DNA of 20,982 bases from an uncultured Clostridia bacterium (GTDB lineage Bacteria; Bacillota; Clostridia; UBA1381), in the NCBI GenBank assembly GCA_934463455.1, contig CAKSJU010000030.1:1-20982 (forward strand). The letters run 5' to 3'. Positions 1 through 6,080 of this stretch are shown here, piece after piece (within the stretch, counting starts at the first letter, position 1; each line of letters begins with the position of its first letter). The notes beneath the pieces are model-generated. The model made no database searches, was not told the origin of the DNA, and saw only the letters and a program-made list of their open reading frames with translations. The position numbers and the translations under genes are program-made.

Positions 1-2
1 TG

Positions 3-389
3 GCAGAGCATGGCGGTGACGGATATGTTGCGCTTAAAGATATAGCAAAAAGACAGGAAATTTCAAAAAAATATCTGGAACAGATTGTGGCGATTTTAAA
101 TAAGTCGGATATTTTAAAAACAAGCCGCGGGTTTCAGGGGGGGTATAAGCTTGCGCAAACGCCGGATAAATATACCGTCGGTTTGATTTTGCGGCTGACA
201 GAGGGAAGCCTTGCTCCGGTATCATGTCTGGAACAGGAACCGAATCAATGTGAAAGATGTGCAGAGTGTCCGACGCTTTTTGTTTGGGAGGGACTTAATA
301 AGCTGATAAGCGAGTATCTTGACGGAATTACGCTTCAGGATATTCTGGATAAGCAGAAAGAAAGTTATTCCAATAATTATATAATATAA
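3..389 (+). CDS. Rrf2-family transcriptional regulator (5' end outside window)
   Basis: This is the C-terminal 128 residues of a cytosolic winged-helix regulator of the Rrf2 family (IscR, CymR, NsrR relatives); the start lies upstream of the window. The visible part holds the recognition helix region (ALKDIAKRQEISKKYLEQI), the wing (SRGFQGGYKLA) and the dimerisation helix (GLILRLTEG). A cysteine cluster C-x7-C-x2-C-x2-C follows. Family members often bind a [2Fe-2S] cluster here, but the IscR spacing (x5, x5) is not matched, so cluster binding is uncertain. It converges on cysK, whose promoter carries an inverted repeat over its start site. CymR of Bacillus controls cysteine genes and interacts with CysK, so a role as cysteine or Fe-S sensor is the best guess. 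Family assignment is confident; the regulon is inferred. Confidence 0.9.
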   Translation, partial: AEHGGDGYVALKDIAKRQEISKKYLEQIVAILNKSDILKTSRGFQGGYKLAQTPDKYTVGLILRLTEGSLAPVSCLEQEPNQCERCAECPTLFVWEGLNKLISEYLDGITLQDILDKQKESYSNNYII

Positions 390-460
390 AGTTATTGTAA
401 GGGGATGTTAAAAAACTCCGAACTACAAAAAGGCTTTTTTCATATCCCCTATCGAAAGGT

Positions 461-487
461 AAAGGCGGTGTATAAAACACCGCCTTT
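461..487. terminator. Shared hairpin terminator between the Rrf2 gene and cysK
   Basis: A perfect 11-bp stem (AAAGGCGGTGT / ACACCGCCTTT) with a 5-nt loop lies between two convergent stop codons, 71 bases after the regulator and 20 bases after cysK. The T tract is short on both sides, so termination strength is uncertain. The GGCGGTGT/ACACCGCC core recurs in the stem at 11476-11524. Confidence 0.75.
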
Positions 488-507
488 GCATATTTTCGAT
501 TATAGTT

Positions 508-1437
508 TTATTCCGCAAACATCGGAGTCGATAAATATCTTTCACCTGTATCCGGCAAGAGAGCAACTATCACTTTTCCTTTGTTTTCGGGACGTTTTGC
601 CAGTACGGTTGCCGCAAAAACAGCAGCTCCGGAAGAAATTCCGACAAGTACGCCTTCATTTCTTGCCAATGTTCTTCCTGTTTCAAAAGCGTCTTCATTT
701 TCTACAGTGATAATTTCATCATAAATTTTTGTATCGAGCGTTTCCGGAACAAATCCGGCACCTATGCCTTGAATTTTGTGCGGACCGGGAGTACCATTCG
801 ATAATACCGGTGAGCCTGCCGGCTCAACAGCAACGATTTTGACATCGGGATTTTGCGACTTTAAGTATTGACCTACTCCGGAAACTGTTCCGCCGGTACC
901 TACTCCGGCTACAAATATATCGACCTTGCCGTCCGTGTCTTCCCATATCTCCGGACCGGTTGTTTTTTTGTGGGTTGCGGGGTTTGCCATATTTGTGAAC
1001 TGACTCGGGATAAAGCTGTCCGGAGTTGCTTTTGCCAACTCTTCGGCTTTTTCGATTGCCCCTTTCATTCCTTTTGCACCGTCGGTAAGTACAAGCTCCG
1101 CACCGTATGCTTTTAATAAGTTTCTGCGTTCAACGCTCATTGTTTCCGGCATTGTAAGAATTATTTTGTATCCTCTCGAGGCGGCAACAGATGCAAGACC
1201 GATACCTGTGTTACCGCTTGTCGGCTCAATTATTACCGCGCCCGGTTTCAAAATTCCTCTCTCTTCCGCTTCGTCGATCATCGCTTTTGCAATTCTGTCC
1301 TTGACGCTTCCTGCGGGATTAAAATATTCCAGCTTTGCCAGTATGGTTGCCTGCAAATCTTTATCTTTTTCGTAATTTACCAGCTCCAGGAGGGGAGTTT
1401 TGCCTATTAAATCAGTTATTTTTTTGTAAGTTTTCAT
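508..1437 (-). CDS. cysK: Cysteine synthase A (O-acetylserine sulfhydrylase)
   Basis: Cytosolic PLP enzyme that makes L-cysteine from O-acetylserine and sulfide. At 309 residues it has the normal length. The PLP lysine is K46 in NPAGSVKD. The substrate loop TSGNTG is at 73-78, the phosphate-binding loop GVGTGGT is near 180, SSGAA is near 269, and the C-terminal DTGERYLST signature is present. The ATG is preceded by an AGAGG ribosome binding site. The gene has its own consensus promoter, an operator overlapping the transcription start and a short leader ORF (see separate entries), so it is probably controlled by sulfur or cysteine status. The convergent Rrf2-family gene is the likely regulator. 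The closely related cysM/CBS enzymes are less likely given the DTGERYLST ending. Confidence 0.97.
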   Translation of the reverse strand: MKTYKKITDLIGKTPLLELVNYEKDKDLQATILAKLEYFNPAGSVKDRIAKAMIDEAEERGILKPGAVIIEPTSGNTGIGLASVAASRGYKIILTMPETMSVERRNLLKAYGAELVLTDGAKGMKGAIEKAEELAKATPDSFIPSQFTNMANPATHKKTTGPEIWEDTDGKVDIFVAGVGTGGTVSGVGQYLKSQNPDVKIVAVEPAGSPVLSNGTPGPHKIQGIGAGFVPETLDTKIYDEIITVENEDAFETGRTLARNEGVLVGISSGAAVFAATVLAKRPENKGKVIVALLPDTGERYLSTPMFAE

Positions 1438-1477
1438 GATAATACCTCTTTCTTTATATAATTATTTTTGATTTAAA

Positions 1478-1519
1478 CTAAAAACTGCGCCGACATCGTT
1501 TATCAATATGTAATTTCAT
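1478..1519 (-). CDS. 13-aa leader peptide upstream of cysK (Cys-Arg-Arg motif)
   Basis: A short ORF reads MKLHIDKRCRRSF and ends in TAG. It starts with ATG 8 nt after an AGGAG ribosome binding site (1528-1532), about 40 nt downstream of the predicted cysK transcription start, and stops 40 nt before the cysK ATG. The Cys-Arg-Arg run and the LHID segment resemble leader peptides known ahead of sulfur-assimilation operons in actinobacteria; this comparison is from memory. I see no terminator hairpin between it and cysK, so any control would act through coupling, Rho or message stability rather than classical attenuation. Its placement inside the transcribed leader with a good ribosome binding site makes chance unlikely, but translation is unproven. 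Confidence 0.6.
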   Translation of the reverse strand: MKLHIDKRCRRSF

Positions 1520-1543
1520 ACTTATCACTCCTAATACATATAA

Positions 1544-1564
1544 AACCTACTTACTTTATAGGTT
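1544..1564. promoter_or_regulatory. Inverted-repeat operator at the cysK transcription start
   Basis: AACCTA-N9-TAGGTT is a perfect 6-bp inverted repeat centred at about 1554. It lies just downstream of the cysK -10 box (1567-1572), so a bound dimer would cover the start site and repress. Rrf2 regulators bind dyads of about this size and an Rrf2 gene lies beyond cysK, making it the obvious candidate. The binding protein is inferred. Confidence 0.6.
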
Positions 1565-1566
1565 AT

Positions 1567-1595
1567 ATTATAATACCATTGTTTTAATTTGTCAA
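1567..1595 (-). promoter_or_regulatory. Consensus sigma-A promoter of cysK
   Basis: On the minus strand TTGACA (1590-1595) and TATAAT (1567-1572) are separated by exactly 17 bases. Both boxes are perfect. The start site should fall near 1560, inside the inverted repeat. Confidence 0.9.
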
Positions 1596-1653
1596 TACTT
1601 TTTTAAAAAATTTTTTTAAAATATTGTAAATTACATAATTTTATGTCAAAAGC

Positions 1654-1682
1654 TTGATTTTTAAATAAAAATATGCTATAAT
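1654..1682 (+). promoter_or_regulatory. Extended -10 promoter of the hydX-hydE-hydG-hydF operon
   Basis: TTGATT (1654-1659), a 17-base spacer ending in TGC, then TATAAT (1677-1682). The TG extension and perfect -10 suggest a strong promoter. It implies a leader of about 155 nt before hydX. Confidence 0.8.
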
Positions 1683-1695
1683 TTTATATAAATAA

Positions 1696-1826
1696 GCGGA
1701 AAGTTTTTTCTGACCGCGAATTTAACATAAATGAGTTTTACTGACCTTGAAGAATTATTCTGACAGGAAAGGCGGCTTGACAATATTTTATATTGTTTTT
1801 TTGCGTGCCTTTCGGCATGCTTTTTT
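1696..1826 (+). promoter_or_regulatory. Structured leader with possible antiterminator/terminator switch before hydX
   Basis: The leader contains a GCGG/CCGC pairing (1696-1699 with 1714-1717), three copies of CTGAC (1710, 1741, 1760) and an AT-rich 7-bp hairpin followed by seven Ts (1780-1802). GAAAGGC at 1767-1773 is perfectly complementary to GCCTTTC at 1807-1813. The second segment contains the 3' half of the left arm and the loop of the terminator at 1803-1826, so the two pairings exclude each other. This is the layout of an attenuator or riboswitch expression platform. I do not recognise it as a known riboswitch class. Confidence 0.45.
1803..1826 (+). terminator. Rho-independent terminator inside the hydX leader
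   Basis: Stem GCGTGCC / GGCATGC (7 bp, one G-U) with loop TTTC and six Ts. It sits after the hyd promoter and only 19 bases before the hydX ATG, so it would stop the operon unless relieved. An attenuation role is inferred. Confidence 0.7.
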
Positions 1827-1845
1827 ATTGCATTGGAGGTATCAT

Positions 1846-2115
1846 ATGGAAAAAAGAGTGGCACTTTTGGGTATAGTGGTGGAAAAGCAAGAATCCGCCG
1901 AAAAGCTTAATGCGCTTTTGCACAAGTATGCGGAATTTATAATCGGAAGAATGGGTATCCCGTATAAAGAAAGAGGTATTTCGATTATAAGTGTTGCGCT
2001 GGACGCACCCGCGGACAAGATAAGTGCGCTTGCCGGAGCGATAGGGAGGATAGACGGAATAAGTTCAAAGACAATTTATTCGAAATTGAGTGATAAGAAT
2101 GAAGAATCTGATTGA
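1846..2115 (+). CDS. TM1266-type iron-only hydrogenase system regulator
   Basis: Small 89-residue protein of the ACT-like/NikR-C-type fold family that accompanies [FeFe]-hydrogenase maturation genes (TM1266 family, often called iron-only hydrogenase system regulator). It begins KRVALLGIVVEKQESAEKLN and has the family stretch IIGRMGIPYKERGISIISVALDAP, ending in a predicted beta-alpha-beta unit (DKISALAGAIGRIDGI). The ATG at 1846 is preceded by GGAGG at good spacing; an upstream in-frame TTG would run through the terminator and is rejected. It overlaps hydE by 17 nt and is the first gene of the hyd operon. It has no DNA-binding domain, so a direct transcription role is doubtful. Confidence 0.9.
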   Translation: MEKRVALLGIVVEKQESAEKLNALLHKYAEFIIGRMGIPYKERGISIISVALDAPADKISALAGAIGRIDGISSKTIYSKLSDKNEESD

Positions 2116-3136
2116 TAAATTAAATAAAGAAAAAAAACTGGATATTGCCGAATGGGAAGATCTTTTAAAGGCTTATACCGATGAGGATGCGAAGTATGCA
2201 CAATCGATTGCGGTTGATATAAGAAAGAAAATTTATTCAAATGAGGTCTATATCAGAGGTTTGATAGAGGTATCAAATTATTGTAAGAATAATTGTTATT
2301 ACTGCGGAATACGCGCGGGAAATAAGCATGCTGTGCGCTACAGACTTGATAAAGGGGACATACTTTCCTGCTGCGAAATCGGTTATAAGCTTGGCTTTAG
2401 AACCTTTGTTATGCAGGGGGGAGAAGACGGTTTTTTTGACGATGACTTTCTATGCGGCATAATCAGCGAAATTAAAAAGAATTATCCCGATTGTGCCGTC
2501 ACACTTTCCCTGGGGGAAAGAACAAAGGAAAGCTATGAAAGGCTTTATGCTGCGGGGGCAGACAGATATTTGCTGCGCCATGAAACGGCGGATAAAGCGC
2601 ATTATGAAATGCTTCATCCGAAAGAAATGTCCTTTGACAATCGCATGGAATGCCTTAAGAATCTAAAAGAAACGGGTTTTCAGACGGGATGCGGATTTAT
2701 GGTCGGCTCACCGGGACAGACGTTTAAAACACTTGCAAAGGATATGTGCTTTTTGTCTGAATTTAAACCTGAAATGGTCGGAATAGGGCCGTTTGTGAGT
2801 CATCATGATACAAAATACGCGGGACACAAAAACGGCAGCGTTGATTTGACGGTATTTTTGTTAAGCCTGATAAGAATTATGCTTCCGAATGTGCTTCTGC
2901 CGTCCACAACAGCTCTTGCAACATTAGCAAAGGACGGAAGGATAAGAGGAATAGAGGCGGGAGCGAATGTGGTAATGCCGAATTTGTCACCTGCGGAGGT
3001 AAGGCGAAAATATCTTTTGTATGATAATAAAGCCGCTGTCGATACCGAGGCGGCGGAGGGCTTGGAAAGCTTAAAAAAAGAAATGGAACAAATAGGTTAT
3101 AAAATAGTTTCAAAACGAGGAGACATGATAACGTGA
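2099..3136 (+). CDS. hydE: [FeFe]-hydrogenase maturase HydE (radical SAM)
   Basis: Radical SAM enzyme of H-cluster assembly, acting on the HydG-derived Fe-CO-CN synthon towards the dithiomethylamine-bridged di-iron subcluster. At 345 residues it is typical. The [4Fe-4S] cysteines are C62, C66 and C69 in SNYCKNNCYYCG; the family strings MQGGED and PNLSPAEVRRKYLLYDNK are present. The C-terminal cysteines that bind an optional second cluster in the Thermotoga enzyme are absent; that cluster is dispensable in the family. I chose ATG 2099 over the in-frame GTG at 2090. The ribosome binding site is weak and the start lies inside the upstream gene, so translation is probably coupled. It is followed by hydG after 82 bases. 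Confidence 0.96.
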   Translation: MKNLIDKLNKEKKLDIAEWEDLLKAYTDEDAKYAQSIAVDIRKKIYSNEVYIRGLIEVSNYCKNNCYYCGIRAGNKHAVRYRLDKGDILSCCEIGYKLGFRTFVMQGGEDGFFDDDFLCGIISEIKKNYPDCAVTLSLGERTKESYERLYAAGADRYLLRHETADKAHYEMLHPKEMSFDNRMECLKNLKETGFQTGCGFMVGSPGQTFKTLAKDMCFLSEFKPEMVGIGPFVSHHDTKYAGHKNGSVDLTVFLLSLIRIMLPNVLLPSTTALATLAKDGRIRGIEAGANVVMPNLSPAEVRRKYLLYDNKAAVDTEAAEGLESLKKEMEQIGYKIVSKRGDMIT

Positions 3137-3218
3137 AAATTTTACTTCACGCTATGTTGCAGATTAAACGGAAATTAAAATGACTGCTGCGAAAATTGCG
3201 GCGGAACGGAGGATAAAA

Positions 3219-4637
3219 ATGTATAATGTAAAATCAAAAAAAGCAGAGGAATTTATTAATCACGAGGAGATTTCAGAGACCTTGGAATATGCCGAAAAGC
3301 ATAAAAACGATGCTCGTCTGATTGACGAAATATTAAATAAAGCAAGAGAAAGAAAAGGACTTACGCACCGCGAGGCTTCGGTACTTTTAAGCTGTGAAAT
3401 CGAAGAAAAAAATAATGAAATGTATGCACTTGCAGAACAGATAAAAAAGGATTTTTACGGTAACAGAATAGTAATGTTTGCCCCGCTTTATCTGTCTAAT
3501 TATTGCGTGAACGGATGCGTTTATTGTCCCTATCATCATCAGAACTGCCATATAAACAGAAAAAAACTCAGCCAAGAGGATATAAAAAAAGAAGTTATTG
3601 CATTGCAGGATATGGGACATAAAAGACTTGCACTCGAAATGGGCGAGGACCCTGTGAACAACCCCATAGAGTACATGCTTGAAAGCATTAAGACAATTTA
3701 CGGTATTCACCATAAAAACGGCGCCATTCGCAGAGTAAATGTAAATATTGCGGCAACAACGGTGGAAAATTACCGGAAATTAAAAGACGCAGGCATAGGG
3801 ACATATATTTTGTTTCAGGAGACATATCATAAGGAAAGCTATGAAAAACTTCATCCGGTAGGTCCAAAGCATAATTACGCATACCACACCGAGGCAATGG
3901 ACAGAGCGATGGAGGGCGGAATAGACGATGTCGGAATCGGAGTATTGTTCGGTCTGGAGCTTTACCGATATGAATTTGCAGGTCTTTTAATGCACGCGGA
4001 GCATTTGGAAGCGGCTTTCGGAGTAGGTCCGCATACAATCAGTGTGCCGAGAATAAAAAGAGCGGATGACATTGACCCGGATGTTTTTGATAATGGCATT
4101 AACGATGATATTTTTGCGAAAATAATTGCCTGTATCAGAATAGCGGTTCCTTATACGGGCATGATTATTTCGACAAGGGAGAGCAAGGCATGCCGCGAAA
4201 GAGTTTTAAAACTTGGTATTTCACAGATAAGCGGAGCTTCGAGAACAAGCGTCGGCGGATATGTCGAGCCCGAGCCCGAGGAGGAAAATTCCGCCCAGTT
4301 TGATGTCAGTGATAACAGAACGTTAGACGAGGTTGTGCATTGGCTTATGGATTTGGGATATATTCCGAGCTTTTGTACCGCATGCTACCGGGAGGGCAGA
4401 ACGGGGGACAGATTTATGTCACTTTGCAAGAGCAGACAAATATTGAATTGCTGTCATCCCAATGCACTTATGACCTTGAAGGAATATCTTGAAGACTACG
4501 CTTCGGAGGACACAAAACGAATCGGTGAAAAACTGATTCTCGAGGAAATGGAAAAAATCCCGAATGAGAAAGTTAAAAAAAGAGCTTTGGAAAATCTTGC
4601 CGACATAGCAAAAGGCGGCAGAGATTTCAGATTTTAA
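3219..4637 (+). CDS. hydG: [FeFe]-hydrogenase maturase HydG (tyrosine lyase)
   Basis: Radical SAM tyrosine lyase that cleaves tyrosine to p-cresol and dehydroglycine and makes the CO and CN- ligands of the H-cluster on an auxiliary Fe-S cluster. The SAM cluster cysteines are C96, C100 and C103 (CVNGCVYC). The auxiliary cluster motif C-x2-C-x22-C is complete: C386 and C389 in FCTACYREGRTGDRF and C412 in NCCHPNALMT. Length 472 residues is normal. ATG 3219 has GGAGG six bases upstream; the in-frame ATG at 3180 has no ribosome binding site and would add 13 residues. It sits between hydE and hydF, with hydF 20 bases downstream. Confidence 0.97.
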   Translation: MYNVKSKKAEEFINHEEISETLEYAEKHKNDARLIDEILNKARERKGLTHREASVLLSCEIEEKNNEMYALAEQIKKDFYGNRIVMFAPLYLSNYCVNGCVYCPYHHQNCHINRKKLSQEDIKKEVIALQDMGHKRLALEMGEDPVNNPIEYMLESIKTIYGIHHKNGAIRRVNVNIAATTVENYRKLKDAGIGTYILFQETYHKESYEKLHPVGPKHNYAYHTEAMDRAMEGGIDDVGIGVLFGLELYRYEFAGLLMHAEHLEAAFGVGPHTISVPRIKRADDIDPDVFDNGINDDIFAKIIACIRIAVPYTGMIISTRESKACRERVLKLGISQISGASRTSVGGYVEPEPEEENSAQFDVSDNRTLDEVVHWLMDLGYIPSFCTACYREGRTGDRFMSLCKSRQILNCCHPNALMTLKEYLEDYASEDTKRIGEKLILEEMEKIPNEKVKKRALENLADIAKGGRDFRF

Positions 4638-4657
4638 TTTTTGGGAGGGACAGTAAA

Positions 4658-5845
4658 ATGAGTCTTAACAATACACCGTCGTCCGAGAGAGTGCATATTG
4701 CTTTTTTCGGACGCAGAAATGTCGGTAAATCAAGTCTTATAAACGCGGTAACAAATCAAAAGCTATCAATAGTATCCGATGTAAAAGGCACAACAACCGA
4801 CCCTGTTAAAAAGGCTATGGAACTTTTACCTCTCGGACCGGTAGTTATAATAGATACTCCGGGGACGGACGATGTCGGCGAGCTGGGGAAAATGCGTGTC
4901 GAAAAGACATATGAGGTTTTGAATATGACCGATATTGCAGTAATTGTAGCAGATCCTGCCGACGGTATTACTTCATTTGAAAAAGACTTGATAGAAAAAA
5001 TCGAGAAAAAAAACATTCCTTATATAATAGCATGGAGCAAGGCGGATATTTCGGAGCATGAAACAAAAGCAAAAAACGAAATATCTACCAGTGCGGAAAG
5101 CGGCAAAAATATTAACGAGTTGAAAGAGCTTATCGCTTCACTGAGCGGTGAAATCAAGCCGAAAGGCAGAATAATCGCAGACTTGGTCGAGACGGGAGAC
5201 ATTGTTGTTTTGGTTATACCGATTGATGAAGCGGCACCGAAAGGGCGGCTGATTCTTCCGCAGCAGCAGACAATTCGTGACTTGCTTGACTCGCATGCCG
5301 GTGCTCTTTGCGTACAGACGGAGGAGCTCGGCGATACCTTGAAAAAATTGGGCAGTGCTGTTAAATTGGTTGTTACCGACAGCCAGGCATTTGCCGAAGT
5401 GCAAAAAATTGTTCCGGAAAATGTTCCTTTGACGTCGTTTTCGATTTTGTTTGCGCGCTACAAGGGTAACCTAAGACAAAATACGGAGGGTGCGAAAATG
5501 CTTGATTTTCTTGCCGGAGGAGACACGGTTTTGATAAGCGAAGCGTGCACTCATCACAGACAGTGCAATGATATAGGTGCGGTTAAATTACCGAAATTGA
5601 TAGAAAAATATACAGGTAAAAAAATTAATTTTGAATGGACAAGCGGAAACGAATTTCCGAAAGCTTTGGAAAAGTATAAGCTTATCATTCATTGCGGCGG
5701 GTGCATGATTAATATGAGTCAAATGCAATCACGCCTTGAACAGAGTAAAAAAGCCGGAGTACCTATGACAAATTACGGAATTGCCCTTGCTAAAATGAAT
5801 GGAATATTAGACAGAAGTATTGCGGTATTTAACGGAATTTATTAA
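4658..5845 (+). CDS. hydF: [FeFe]-hydrogenase maturase HydF (GTPase scaffold)
   Basis: GTPase scaffold that collects the di-iron subcluster from HydE/HydG and delivers it to apo-hydrogenase. The N-terminal G domain shows the P-loop GRRNVGKS (18-25), a GTTTDP switch, DTPG and a SKAD variant of the NKxD motif. A dimerisation domain follows. The C-terminal cluster domain has the C-x-H (ACTHHRQC) and HCGGC motifs that bind a [4Fe-4S] cluster. Length 395 residues is normal, and GGGAGGG precedes the ATG. It is the last gene of the operon. No [FeFe]-hydrogenase structural gene is in the window. Confidence 0.97.
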   Translation: MSLNNTPSSERVHIAFFGRRNVGKSSLINAVTNQKLSIVSDVKGTTTDPVKKAMELLPLGPVVIIDTPGTDDVGELGKMRVEKTYEVLNMTDIAVIVADPADGITSFEKDLIEKIEKKNIPYIIAWSKADISEHETKAKNEISTSAESGKNINELKELIASLSGEIKPKGRIIADLVETGDIVVLVIPIDEAAPKGRLILPQQQTIRDLLDSHAGALCVQTEELGDTLKKLGSAVKLVVTDSQAFAEVQKIVPENVPLTSFSILFARYKGNLRQNTEGAKMLDFLAGGDTVLISEACTHHRQCNDIGAVKLPKLIEKYTGKKINFEWTSGNEFPKALEKYKLIIHCGGCMINMSQMQSRLEQSKKAGVPMTNYGIALAKMNGILDRSIAVFNGIY

Positions 5846-6020
5846 TTTTGTAACAATTTGGAAAATAAACCGAATAAAAACGCACAAAACCCCCTTGATA
5901 ATTCGCAAAAAAATTAGCATAATGTACAAAAAACACACAGTTTTCGTAAAAATTAAAAAAAGTTGTTAAAAAAGTTTGACAAATAGCGAGAAAAGGTGTA
6001 TAATACTTTTGTAACAATTT
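5846..6020 (+). repeat. 14-bp direct repeat flanking the 5' region of the NlpC/P60 gene
   Basis: TTTTGTAACAATTT occurs at 5846-5859, directly after the hydF stop, and again at 6007-6020, just downstream of the next gene's -10 box. Each copy is followed by a similar purine-rich stretch ((g/a)GAAA). The second copy would lie in the first transcribed bases. It may be a regulator site; one half matches the TGTWAH half-site of WalR, but the second half does not. The rest of the 235-base gap is AT-rich and shows no strong terminator for hydF. Confidence 0.4.
5976..6004 (+). promoter_or_regulatory. Consensus promoter of the NlpC/P60 gene
   Basis: TTGACA (5976-5981), a 17-base spacer, TATAAT (5999-6004). 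Both boxes are perfect. The start site would be near 6011, about 70 nt before the ATG at 6081. Confidence 0.9.
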
Positions 6021-6080
6021 AGAAATATCACAGTAATTTGAAGATAAAGGGTATTTCTGAAAATTGGGAGGTTTTTAAAC

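Noticed and set aside
405..710. Open frame crossing the cysK 3' end on the plus strand
   Set aside because: It contains the terminator hairpin and is antisense to cysK; a shadow of the real gene.
1731..1763. 10-codon ORF in the hydX leader (MSFTDLEELF)
   Set aside because: No ribosome binding site precedes its ATG. I mention it only as a possible part of the attenuator, not as a gene.
1777..1782. TTGACA as a promoter for hydX
   Set aside because: No -10 box lies 16-18 bases downstream; that position is the T run and terminator stem. The TATAAT promoter at 1654-1682 fits better.
3133..3150. GTGAA/TTCAC hairpin after hydE as a terminator
   Set aside because: The stem has only 5 bp, no T tract follows, and hydG lies directly downstream in the same operon.
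5965..5981. WalR-type site ahead of the NlpC/P60 gene
   Set aside because: Only one half-site (TGTTAA) matches TGTWAH; the second half at the required spacing does not.
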